A stretch of 29,520 nt of DNA from Clostridiales bacterium UBA1740 (GTDB taxonomy: Bacteria > Bacillota > Clostridia > Oscillospirales > CAG-272). Of this stretch, positions 22,701 to 29,520 are shown in pieces (the stretch's first letter is position 1; every line of letters begins with the position of its first letter). Made by a program: the position numbers and the translations under genes. The notes beneath the pieces are model-generated. The model saw nothing but the letters and a program-made list of their open reading frames with translations. It was not told the origin of the DNA and made no database searches. Where the stretch lies: NCBI GenBank assembly GCA_002315715.1, contig DCHY01000008.1, positions 15,951 through 45,470 of the forward strand. Direction: 5' to 3'.

Positions 22701-23510
22701 ATGGACAAACAGTCGAATCAAAAATACAGAAAACCCTATAAGAAGCCGCAAAACCGACCGACGGAAAAGCGCGAAGTTCCCGAAAATGCCGTCATCGGCA
22801 GAAACGCCGTGCGGGAACTCTTGGCATCGGGGCGCGACATCGATAAAATATTCGTCCAATCGGGCGAGCGGGAAGGCTCCATCAACCTTTTGATTGGGGA
22901 AGCCTCCGAGCGCAAAATCCCCTTGATCACGGTGGATAAGGTGCGTCTTGACGCCATGGCACAGGGCAGCGCTCACCAAGGCATTATCGCCATGGCGAGT
23001 GAAGTCAACTACGCTTCGGTCGAAGACATTCTCCGTTTGGCGGACAGCCGCGGCGAACCTCCTTTTATCATCCTTTGCGACGGGGTGGAAGATCCGCACA
23101 ACCTCGGCGCCATCATCCGTTCCGCCGAGTGTCTCGGTGCTCACGGAGTGATTATTCCCAAACGCCGCAGCGTCGGGCTTACCCCCATCGTGGATAAAAC
23201 GGCGGCAGGCGCGCTTTCACATCTGCCGGTTGCCCGCGTCGCCAACTTGACCGAAACCATGAAAGCCTTAAAAGACAGAGGACTTTGGTTTTACGCGGCG
23301 GATATGGGCGGAACTTCCGTCTATGAAACGGATTTGAAATCCGCCGTCGGCATCGTACTCGGAAACGAGGGCGAGGGTATTTCGAGATTGGTGAAAGAGA
23401 CCTGCGATTTCACCGTTTCCATTCCCATGTACGGACAAATCTCCTCCATGAACGTTTCCTGTGCCGCCGCCGTCATTTTTGCGGAAGTTGCCAAACAAAG
23501 ACATCCATAA
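22701..23510 (+). CDS. rlmB: 23S rRNA 2'-O-ribose methyltransferase, TrmH/SpoU family (RlmB-like)
   Basis: This 269-residue enzyme has a basic N-terminal extension (about 1-28), a substrate-binding domain beginning at VIGRNAVRELL (31-41), and a SPOUT catalytic domain with all three motifs: DPHNLGAIIRSAECLGAHGV (131-150), VLGNEGEGIS (219-228) and IPMYGQISSMNVSCAAAV (241-258). It methylates a guanosine ribose in 23S rRNA using S-adenosylmethionine. Another TrmH-family target cannot be excluded. The start has a taggat site. It heads the transcript that continues into the pseudo-ATPase gene 35 bases later. Confidence 0.92.
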   Translation: MDKQSNQKYRKPYKKPQNRPTEKREVPENAVIGRNAVRELLASGRDIDKIFVQSGEREGSINLLIGEASERKIPLITVDKVRLDAMAQGSAHQGIIAMASEVNYASVEDILRLADSRGEPPFIILCDGVEDPHNLGAIIRSAECLGAHGVIIPKRRSVGLTPIVDKTAAGALSHLPVARVANLTETMKALKDRGLWFYAADMGGTSVYETDLKSAVGIVLGNEGEGISRLVKETCDFTVSIPMYGQISSMNVSCAAAVIFAEVAKQRHP

Positions 23511-23545
23511 CAGAATACATACCGATTTCGGAAAGGAGAAAAACC

Positions 23546-25822
23546 TTGTCGGAAGAAAAACAAAACGAAAAATCGCTCAGAGAAAACGGGACGGTTGAAA
23601 AGAACGAATCGTCTTTGCACGTGCCGCACGTTTACGTGCCTTCGTTTACCGAAGCGAGTGAAAATTACAGAATGGCATCCAAAGAGACGCCGAAAGTCGA
23701 GAGGGAAGTGAAAGTCATTGAGAAGACCGCTGCCGAGGCGGTCCCTTTTGACGCGGCATCCGAGGATTTTGAAAACGGAAACAGAGATTACGACGATAGA
23801 ATTATCCACGTAAAAGTAGAGGTGGAATCGGATGCTGCACCGAGCCTTTTTCAGGCGAAGAAACCGCTTTCCGATGACACGGCAACACCGGAAAACGCAC
23901 CTCTTGACGAAGCGGCTGACATTCATAAACTGATAAACCCCAATCAAAAAGAATCCGATGAAGAACAACCGTCCTCGGCAGAGGAAAAAGAAAAATCGGA
24001 AGAAAAGGTGGATTTATCGAGTTACGTGCTTCCCGACCCCGAAATGCCGAAGGAAGCGGAAAAGCCGGCATCTCTCGAGTTCGTTCCCATGGCACATCCC
24101 GTCAAAAAAGTCAGTCGCACGTTTGAATACGTGACCACCGACGATTCGAATCGCTATAAAAACCGTTTTCTCGATAAAATTTTGTCGTTGCGTGTGCGTT
24201 TGTTCACCGCTTTGCTTTTAACCGTACTGTTTGCCGTCGGCACACTTCTTTCGGCTTGCGGAAAAGACCTCGCCGCCATCCTCGGTTTCGGCGATTACGC
24301 GCATTGGTTGCCGCTCGTCGATTTGCAGGGCGCCGTTTGTCTGTTGCTTTTGGCATTGCCCGAGACCGTACTGCGTGTCCGCGAGGCGATCGCCAAAAAG
24401 TTCGTTTTTTCGATGTGTTATCCCGTTTTGTTCCTTTTGACGGTTGTATTTGACGTTTTTGCCATCGTCAAAGCCGAAACCGAATATCCTCTTTTCGCCG
24501 CTTTCTTCGGACTGGCGACCCTTGTCATGATTCTTTGCCGATATTGGAATTTGAAATCGGCTTTTGCTTCCTTCTTGATCGTCTCTTCGGGAGAAGAAAA
24601 AACGGTCGTTGAACGGGTGAATACCGCCGATTTCGACAAAGAAACTTTGGCACTCGACGGTGCTATCGACGAATATCGCTCCGCCATGGCGAAATTCCAT
24701 AAAACCGATTTCGTTTCGGATTTTCAAAAGCATCTTCATACGCCGGAGGGGCACGACGCCCGTACGGTTTTGGCGCTCTTCGTGGCGCTCGGCTTAACCC
24801 TCGTCGGCAGTATCGTCGCGGCGATTCTCGGCGGGGACGGCGCACTTTCCATGTTTTATTGTGCAACGCTCGCTTTTTATTTTCTGCCGCTTGCGGCATT
24901 CGCCGTTTTTGAATGGCCGTTCCGTCTTGCCTCCATGCAGACCGAAAAAGACAAAGGCGCCATTCTCGGCACCGCTGCCGCACTTTCCTATGCGGACGTA
25001 GACGTCTTGACGTTTGCCGACACCGAAGTCTTTGAAAAAGACGACATCAAAATTCAGCACGTCCGTCTGTTCGGCGATGCCACGTATAACGACGTGTTCC
25101 GCGATATGACGGCTCTGTTTGCCACCGTCGGCGGAACGCTCTATCAACTGTTTTCGGAGGCTTTGGATCGCACGGTTTCACAAGCTGCCGAACCGCTTGC
25201 CGAGAAAAACGGCATTTCGGGCAAAATCGACGGGGTGAAAGTCCTTGCCGGTACGGCTGCGTATCTGCGCAAAAACGGCGTTTCACTGCCGGATGAAGAA
25301 GAAAACGTCGCACTTACCAACCGCGTGATGTACGCGGTGAAAAACGGTGTCGTCACGGCACAGTTCTTGATCAGTTATTCCATGTCCGAGGGCTTTTCCA
25401 TGCTGATGCCTCATTTGCGCAAAGCCCACGTGATTCCGCTTATCTACACGCGTGACCCCAACCTTGACAATGAACTTTTCACGGCATTGATGCGTGAAGA
25501 AGGAGCCGTCCGCGTCATCAAAGAAACGCTTCCCGAAGAGAAAGAAGCGGTCCTTCCTTCCTTTTCCGCCGGTATGGTCACCCTCGGCGGCAAGAGCGTT
25601 GCCATTTCCATGCTTTTGCTTGCCAAGAAACTCAGCAAATTCTTCCGCACGGCGGCAAACGTTTTCGGCTATGCCTTTATCGCCACGCCGCTCCTTTCCG
25701 TCGGCTTGACGCTCGGACACGTAAAAGCGCCCGTCGTCACCTTGATTTTGGCGGTTTGGCAGGTTTTGTCCTGCGGCGTTTTCGCCTTTTTCTCCACGCG
25801 CAAGTTCGGACCTAAAAACTAA
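23546..25822 (+). CDS. Large membrane protein resembling a catalytically dead P1B-type ATPase
   Basis: This 758-residue protein (TTG start, aaaggag 7 bases upstream) has an acidic, low-complexity tail (1-205), four helices (about 217-331), a short cytosolic loop (335-405), two helices (406-456), a cytosolic region (457-698) and two final helices. That is the 8-helix plan of heavy-metal P-type ATPases. The cytosolic region aligns by eye: KGAILGTAAALSYADVDVLTF leads to FADTEVFEKD where FDKTGTLTEG is expected. AAEPLA replaces SEHPLA, GKIDGVKVLAGTAAYLRKNG matches the N-domain VDGxxVLVGN strand, IYTRDP replaces LTGDN, and LPEEKEAVL keeps the conserved P-domain Lys. The CPx, TGE and GDGxND motifs are absent. 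I infer a pseudoenzyme with an unknown, perhaps regulatory or scaffolding, role. Confidence 0.65.
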   Translation: MSEEKQNEKSLRENGTVEKNESSLHVPHVYVPSFTEASENYRMASKETPKVEREVKVIEKTAAEAVPFDAASEDFENGNRDYDDRIIHVKVEVESDAAPSLFQAKKPLSDDTATPENAPLDEAADIHKLINPNQKESDEEQPSSAEEKEKSEEKVDLSSYVLPDPEMPKEAEKPASLEFVPMAHPVKKVSRTFEYVTTDDSNRYKNRFLDKILSLRVRLFTALLLTVLFAVGTLLSACGKDLAAILGFGDYAHWLPLVDLQGAVCLLLLALPETVLRVREAIAKKFVFSMCYPVLFLLTVVFDVFAIVKAETEYPLFAAFFGLATLVMILCRYWNLKSAFASFLIVSSGEEKTVVERVNTADFDKETLALDGAIDEYRSAMAKFHKTDFVSDFQKHLHTPEGHDARTVLALFVALGLTLVGSIVAAILGGDGALSMFYCATLAFYFLPLAAFAVFEWPFRLASMQTEKDKGAILGTAAALSYADVDVLTFADTEVFEKDDIKIQHVRLFGDATYNDVFRDMTALFATVGGTLYQLFSEALDRTVSQAAEPLAEKNGISGKIDGVKVLAGTAAYLRKNGVSLPDEEENVALTNRVMYAVKNGVVTAQFLISYSMSEGFSMLMPHLRKAHVIPLIYTRDPNLDNELFTALMREEGAVRVIKETLPEEKEAVLPSFSAGMVTLGGKSVAISMLLLAKKLSKFFRTAANVFGYAFIATPLLSVGLTLGHVKAPVVTLILAVWQVLSCGVFAFFSTRKFGPKN

Positions 25823-25837
25823 CACGAAGGATTTATT

Positions 25838-27691
25838 ATGGCTCTTTCAGAGAGATACGCATCGATTCTCAAAACCGTATCCAAACCCGGCAGATATATC
25901 GGCGGTGAGTTTAACGCCGTCATGAAAAACAAGGACGACGTTCGCTGCCGCTTTGCGTTCTGCTTTCCCGATACCTATGAAATCGGTATGTCGAACCTCG
26001 GCGTCCGCATTCTTTACGACGTTTTGAACCGTCACCCCGCCATTTGGTGCGAGCGCGTCTATGCACCGTGGGTGGATATGATGGAAAAAATGAAAACCTA
26101 CGGTATTCCTCTCACCGCCATGGAGAGCGGCGATCCCGTCGGCGATTTTGACCTCATCGGTTTTTCTCTCCAATATGAACTTTGCTATTCGACGGCGCTT
26201 GCCATGATCAAAATGGCAAACGTTCCGCTTTTGTCCCGTGACCGTGGGGAGGAGTGCCCCATTATCATCGGCGGCGGCCCCTGCGCCTATAACCCTGAGC
26301 CGATTGCCGATTTCTTCGACCTTTTCAATATCGGAGAGGGAGAAGAAGTGCTTCTCGAAATTTGCGAGCTTTATATGAAAATGAAGCGAGAGGGCAGATA
26401 TTCGAGAGAGGGATTTCTCCGCGAAGCCGCCCGTTCCATCGAGGGCGTTTACGTTCCTGCTTTTTACGACGTTTCGTACCACGAGGACGGCACCATTGCC
26501 GCCTTCACTCCGAAATACGACGATATTCCGACCAAAATCAAAAAGCGTATCATCTCTGACCTTGACACCGTCCCGTATCCCGAAAAGCCCGTGATGCCGT
26601 ACATCGAAACGGTACACGACCGTATCGTTCTTGAGGTGTATCGCGGTTGCATCCGCGGTTGCCGCTTTTGTCAAGCCGGCATGGTATATCGCCCTATCCG
26701 TGAAAAATCGCCCGAGGTGCTCTGCAAAACGGCAAAATGCCTCTATGAGAATACGGGTTACGACGAAATATCCTTAATATCTCTGTCTATCAGCGATTAT
26801 TCCCGCTTGCCGGAACTTTGCGACAACCTTTTGTCTTGGACGGACGACGCCAAAGTCAGCCTTTCGCTCCCGTCTTTGCGTATTGACAGTTTTTCGGAAG
26901 AATTGATGAAAAAAACCACCGGCGTCCGTACCGGCGGAATTACGTTTGCGCCCGAAGCCGGCACCCAAAGACTGCGTGACGTTATCAATAAAAACGTGAC
27001 GGAAGAAGATTTGATGCGCGCCGTCGGCATCGCTTTCCGCGGCGGAAAGGGCAACGTCAAACTTTACTTTATGGACGGACTTCCCACCGAAACCATGGAG
27101 GATATTGCCGGCATCGCCGACCTCGCCAAAAAAGTCGTCGGGGAATACTATCGTTTGCCGAAGCCGCAAAGACCGTACGGAATCGGCGTCACTATCAGCG
27201 TCTCTTGCTTCGTGCCGAAACCGTTTACTCCCTTTCAGTGGGAAAAGCAGGATTCGTTTGAAACGCTCCTCGAAAAGCAGGCGCACCTGCGTTCTTGCAT
27301 CGACGATAAACACATTCGCTATACCTATCACGATGCGAAAGTATCCGCCATCGAGGCGGTCTTTGCCAGAGGCGACCGAAAACTCGGAAAAGCCTTGGCG
27401 CTTGCCGCCGAAGAAGGTATCGTTTTCGATGCCTGGGACGAATTCTTCAGTTATGATACGTATATGGATATCTTTGCCCGCACCGGCATCGATGCCGCTT
27501 TTTATACCACGCGCGGCTTCGGACTTGACGAAATATTGCCGTGGGATATGATTGACTGCGGCGTGACGAAAGCCTATCTCAAAAACGAGAGAAAGAAAGC
27601 GTACGAAGAAAAGACGACGCCTTCTTGCGCGGAACATTGCAACGGATGCGGCGCCAATGCGCTGGGAGGTAAAAACAGATGGTGTCATTAA
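25838..27691 (+). CDS. TIGR03960 family B12-binding-domain radical SAM protein
   Basis: This 617-residue protein has an N-terminal cobalamin-binding-like domain (about 35-200, with FPDTYEIGMSNLGVRILYDVLN and IIIGGGPCAYNPEPIADFFD), then a radical SAM core with CIRGCRFC (C271, C275, C278) and a C-terminal CxxxCxxC cluster (C597, C601, C604), probably for an extra FeS centre. TIGR03960 proteins are found with TIGR03936 partners in Clostridia and other bacteria; the reaction is not established to my knowledge. It starts 15 bases after the pseudo-ATPase gene with a gaagga site and overlaps the TIGR03936 gene, so the three are co-transcribed. Confidence 0.92.
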   Translation: MALSERYASILKTVSKPGRYIGGEFNAVMKNKDDVRCRFAFCFPDTYEIGMSNLGVRILYDVLNRHPAIWCERVYAPWVDMMEKMKTYGIPLTAMESGDPVGDFDLIGFSLQYELCYSTALAMIKMANVPLLSRDRGEECPIIIGGGPCAYNPEPIADFFDLFNIGEGEEVLLEICELYMKMKREGRYSREGFLREAARSIEGVYVPAFYDVSYHEDGTIAAFTPKYDDIPTKIKKRIISDLDTVPYPEKPVMPYIETVHDRIVLEVYRGCIRGCRFCQAGMVYRPIREKSPEVLCKTAKCLYENTGYDEISLISLSISDYSRLPELCDNLLSWTDDAKVSLSLPSLRIDSFSEELMKKTTGVRTGGITFAPEAGTQRLRDVINKNVTEEDLMRAVGIAFRGGKGNVKLYFMDGLPTETMEDIAGIADLAKKVVGEYYRLPKPQRPYGIGVTISVSCFVPKPFTPFQWEKQDSFETLLEKQAHLRSCIDDKHIRYTYHDAKVSAIEAVFARGDRKLGKALALAAEEGIVFDAWDEFFSYDTYMDIFARTGIDAAFYTTRGFGLDEILPWDMIDCGVTKAYLKNERKKAYEEKTTPSCAEHCNGCGANALGGKNRWCH

Positions 27692-28380
27692 ATCCGAATG
27701 GCTTTTACAATCTCCGTTTCCGTTTCCGTAAAGTCGGAAATCTGCAGTTCGTGTCGCATTTGGACCTTGTGCGCACCTTCTCGAAAATCGCCGTCCGCAC
27801 GAAATTGCCTCTTTGGTTTACGGAAGGGTTTAACCCGAAACCGAAACTCGTCTTTTCACCGCCCCTTTCCATCGGTGTAGAGAGCGAAACCGAGTTTCTC
27901 GACGTGCGTTTGACGCAATACGTCGACCCGGAGACGGCGCTCGCCGCCATGAATCAAAACGTCACCGAGGAAATGCGGTTTTTCGACGCGTATTACGCCG
28001 AAACCAAACTCTCCGATATTGCCTTTATCTCGTATGAAATTCGGATCCAAACCGCGGGCGTTTCAGAAGAACTTGCCAAGAAATGTCAAGAAACGTTGCT
28101 TGCCGATACCGTCCTCGCCGTCAAAAAGGGAAAAGACGGGGAGGATAAGACCGTCGACATTCGCCCGGGCATTCACTCCCTGACGGTGGAAGAAAAAGAC
28201 GGCGCACTCCTTCTTTACGCCACGCTATCTTCGGATTCGTCTTCGTTTTTGAATCCCGATTTGTTGATTCGCGTTTTGAAAGAGAAGTGCAACGTCTTTG
28301 CCAAAGACGATCCCACGGAAGAATTTCTGTCCGTCAAGAGAATCGCCATGTTGGATAAAGATATGAAAGATTTCCGCTAA
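27679..28380 (+). CDS. TIGR03936/DUF2344 radical SAM-associated protein
   Basis: This 233-residue protein is the usual partner of TIGR03960, fused to it in some genomes. It opens with the family pattern FRFRKVGNLQFVSHLDLVRTF and WFTEGFNPKPKLVFSPPLSIG. It has no cluster motif of its own and probably supplies substrate binding. The ATG at 27679 lies inside the upstream gene (13-base overlap), with gggagg 10 bases before it. Its stop overlaps the stop of the convergent DUF4363 gene by 4 bases, and no terminator was seen, so the two operons may interfere at their ends. Confidence 0.9.
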   Translation: MVSLNPNGFYNLRFRFRKVGNLQFVSHLDLVRTFSKIAVRTKLPLWFTEGFNPKPKLVFSPPLSIGVESETEFLDVRLTQYVDPETALAAMNQNVTEEMRFFDAYYAETKLSDIAFISYEIRIQTAGVSEELAKKCQETLLADTVLAVKKGKDGEDKTVDIRPGIHSLTVEEKDGALLLYATLSSDSSSFLNPDLLIRVLKEKCNVFAKDDPTEEFLSVKRIAMLDKDMKDFR

Positions 28381-28748
28381 AGAATGCTGTCCCCGTTACA
28401 TTTTGCCAGCCGCCCGAGATGCCGAAAAGCGTCGATAAGGCGGCTTTTCATTTCCTCTGCCGTCTGTTTGTCGTCGGCTTTGGCGGCACCAATCCATTCG
28501 GCAAAGGCACCTTCGATGTTCGTCAAGTCTTCGTGACTGACGGTTAAACTGATCCATTTTTCCGTCTGTAAAAAATCGTCGTATATCCGTTCGTATGCCG
28601 AAACGTCGGCGTGCGGATGGTCGTTGACGGTGAACGCCTCCAAAGTCGCTTGATACCGGTCGGCGGCACTCACGATTCCCACCGAGTTGACAAGCACGAG
28701 AACCGTCATCAAAACGAGCAAAGCGGCGGCAAAAAGTTGCGTTTTCAT
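28377..28748 (-). CDS. DUF4363 family protein
   Basis: This 123-residue protein has an N-terminal hydrophobic segment (about 5-28) that could be a signal anchor or a signal peptide with cleavage after VSAA, followed by an alpha-helical extracytoplasmic domain. The size and position directly after a DUF421 gene match DUF4363, a family of unknown function. An aaggagg site precedes the ATG, which overlaps the DUF421 stop by 4 bases, indicating coupled translation and a likely functional pair. No catalytic motif is visible. Confidence 0.8.
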   Translation of the reverse strand: MKTQLFAAALLVLMTVLVLVNSVGIVSAADRYQATLEAFTVNDHPHADVSAYERIYDDFLQTEKWISLTVSHEDLTNIEGAFAEWIGAAKADDKQTAEEMKSRLIDAFRHLGRLAKCNGDSIL

Positions 28749-29416
28749 TCTTCCTCCTTCTTGATGACGGCGGTTTTACCGTCGTCGTCCACCGTCAGTA
28801 AAAAAACGTTCTTTTGAGACAGATGATACCCGTCGAGCGCTTTTCGTAACCAAGAATCGTCATATCCAAGCGAGGAGAGCGTCTTTTCTCTCACGGCACC
28901 GTCGACGATGAGGGCGTGTTCCATATACGACGTCGCGGGGCTCTCGCGATTGCCGTGACACAGCGGCGCTTGGGCGGCGGTCGGAACGATAGATAACTTT
29001 CCGTTCGGCTCCAATATCGCGTAGTAAACGTCGGAAAGCATCGCAAAACCGAGCACCCGCACCTCCGACAAAAGTTCGTTGACCGAGATACGGTTTTTTC
29101 GCAGCGTATCCTGCCGCAACTTTCCCCGATAGATGAGATAGGTCGGTTCCCCTTCCACCGTGCTTTTGAGTTTCGCCGATTTGTTTTTGAAAAACGAAAT
29201 GAGAATTTCGGCGGTGAAGATAAAAAAGACGGGAATCACGGCGTTGAGAAGCGGCAAATCCGGGTCGGCAATGGGTATCGCCGCGACCTCGGATAAAAGG
29301 AGGGTACAAACGAGTTCCGATACCTCAAGTTCCCCGATTTGCCTTTTTCCCATCAATTTAATAATAATAGAGAGAAGAAAGTAGAGAATGACGGTACGCA
29401 CAAAAATGGATGCCAT
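28745..29416 (-). CDS. DUF421 (YetF-like) membrane protein
   Basis: This 223-residue protein has three N-terminal membrane helices (the first VILYFLLSIIIKLMGKRQIGELEV carries the GKRQIGEL signature; the core here is LMGKRQIGELEVSELV) and a cytosolic domain with the DUF421 pattern TYLIYRGKLRQDTLRKNRIS. YetF-like proteins are common in Bacilli and Clostridia. Some DUF421 proteins (2Duf) sit in spore membranes and influence heat resistance, but this one cannot be assigned that role from sequence. The ribosome binding site before ATG 29416 is weak (gaaag). No clear promoter was found on this strand in the AT-rich gap at 29417-29520. Confidence 0.88.
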   Translation of the reverse strand: MASIFVRTVILYFLLSIIIKLMGKRQIGELEVSELVCTLLLSEVAAIPIADPDLPLLNAVIPVFFIFTAEILISFFKNKSAKLKSTVEGEPTYLIYRGKLRQDTLRKNRISVNELLSEVRVLGFAMLSDVYYAILEPNGKLSIVPTAAQAPLCHGNRESPATSYMEHALIVDGAVREKTLSSLGYDDSWLRKALDGYHLSQKNVFLLTVDDDGKTAVIKKEEE

Positions 29417-29480
29417 GGCTTTTCACTTTCTTTTTTTCATATTGTTTCCTATATTAAAAAAATAATGAAAAAACGTAAAA

Positions 29481-29518
29481 AACTTTCAAAAACCTCTTGA
29501 CAACCCATATTGAAAGTT
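29481..29518 (+). repeat. Inverted repeat around the edge promoter (operator-like)
   Basis: AACTTTCAA (29481-29489) and TTGAAAGTT (29510-29518) are perfect 9-base inverted copies separated by 20 bases. They bracket the TTGACA at 29497-29502. The arms are 29 bases apart centre to centre, close to three helical turns, which suits a dimeric or tetrameric regulator. Confidence 0.6.
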
Positions 29519-29520
29519 GT
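29497..29520 (+). promoter_or_regulatory. Partial promoter for a gene beyond the right edge
   Basis: TTGACA is followed by 17 bases and then a T at the last base of the window, exactly where a -10 hexamer would begin. The -10 itself lies outside, so this is inferred from the -35 and spacing only. Confidence 0.45.

Noticed and set aside
1..29520. CRISPR arrays, insertion sequences, integrases or phage genes
   Set aside because: No regularly spaced direct repeats, transposase-like or phage-like frames were found on either strand.

Overview
The window reads as a chromosomal housekeeping segment of an endospore-forming Gram-positive of the class Clostridia, probably an uncultured gut lineage. 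The evidence is a germination protease (gpr), a SpoVB-type flippase beside yajC and a YrzE-like gene, a SigH-like sigma factor close to rlmB, the Clostridia-typical families DUF4364, DUF512, TIGR03960/TIGR03936 and DUF421/DUF4363, strong AGGAGG-type ribosome binding sites, and near-consensus SigA promoters. No phage, IS element, CRISPR array or rRNA was found. Coding density is very high: no gene-free stretch exceeds about 260 bases, and each longer gap is described by the promoters, terminators and hairpins it holds.

Layout. 1-2376 (+): 3' end of dut, then lgt and two translationally coupled short chromate transporters. 2405-4074 (-): an RluA-family pseudouridine synthase and upp. 4318-5868 (+): a sodium:neurotransmitter-symporter family transporter. 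5970-6750 (-): yceD (DUF177) and rpmF. 7007-9311 (+): an ABC ATPase and its large permease. 9374-11443 (+): murA and a pyridoxal/pyridoxamine kinase. 11440-12248 (-): yajC and a YrzE-like membrane protein. 12410-13942 (+): spoVB-like flippase. 13998-17956 (+): a DUF512 PDZ/radical-SAM-like protein, der and obg. 17970-18833 (-): gpr. 18999-21364 (+): an orphan oligopeptide-binding lipoprotein and a DUF4364 protein. 21507-22448 (+): SigH-like sigma factor, a degenerate tRNA-like fold and a double zinc-ribbon protein. 22701-28380 (+): rlmB, a large membrane protein that I read as a catalytically dead P1B-type ATPase, and the TIGR03960/TIGR03936 pair. 28377-29416 (-): DUF421 and DUF4363. The right edge carries a promoter flanked by an inverted repeat for a gene beyond the window.

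How the genes fit together. Ribosome biogenesis and translation dominate (rluA-type enzyme, yceD/rpmF, der, obg, rlmB). A second theme is the envelope and sporulation (lgt, murA, yajC, spoVB-like, gpr, DUF421, SigH-like). Lgt is the enzyme expected to lipidate the oligopeptide-binding lipoprotein encoded later in the window.

The strongest candidate for something undescribed is the gene at 23546-25822. It keeps the 8-helix layout and recognisable P- and N-domain sequence of a heavy-metal P-type ATPase, but every catalytic signature (CPx, TGE, DKTGT, HP, TGD, GDGxND) is substituted or deleted, and it has gained a long acidic N-terminal tail. Other points of note are a terminator hairpin that also buries the ribosome binding site of the yrzE-like gene, an lgt with altered catalytic-loop residues, a tandem promoter with repeated elements before the ABC transporter, and a recurring extended -10 box (TATGNTAAAAT). 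All calls come from reading the sequence without database searches.
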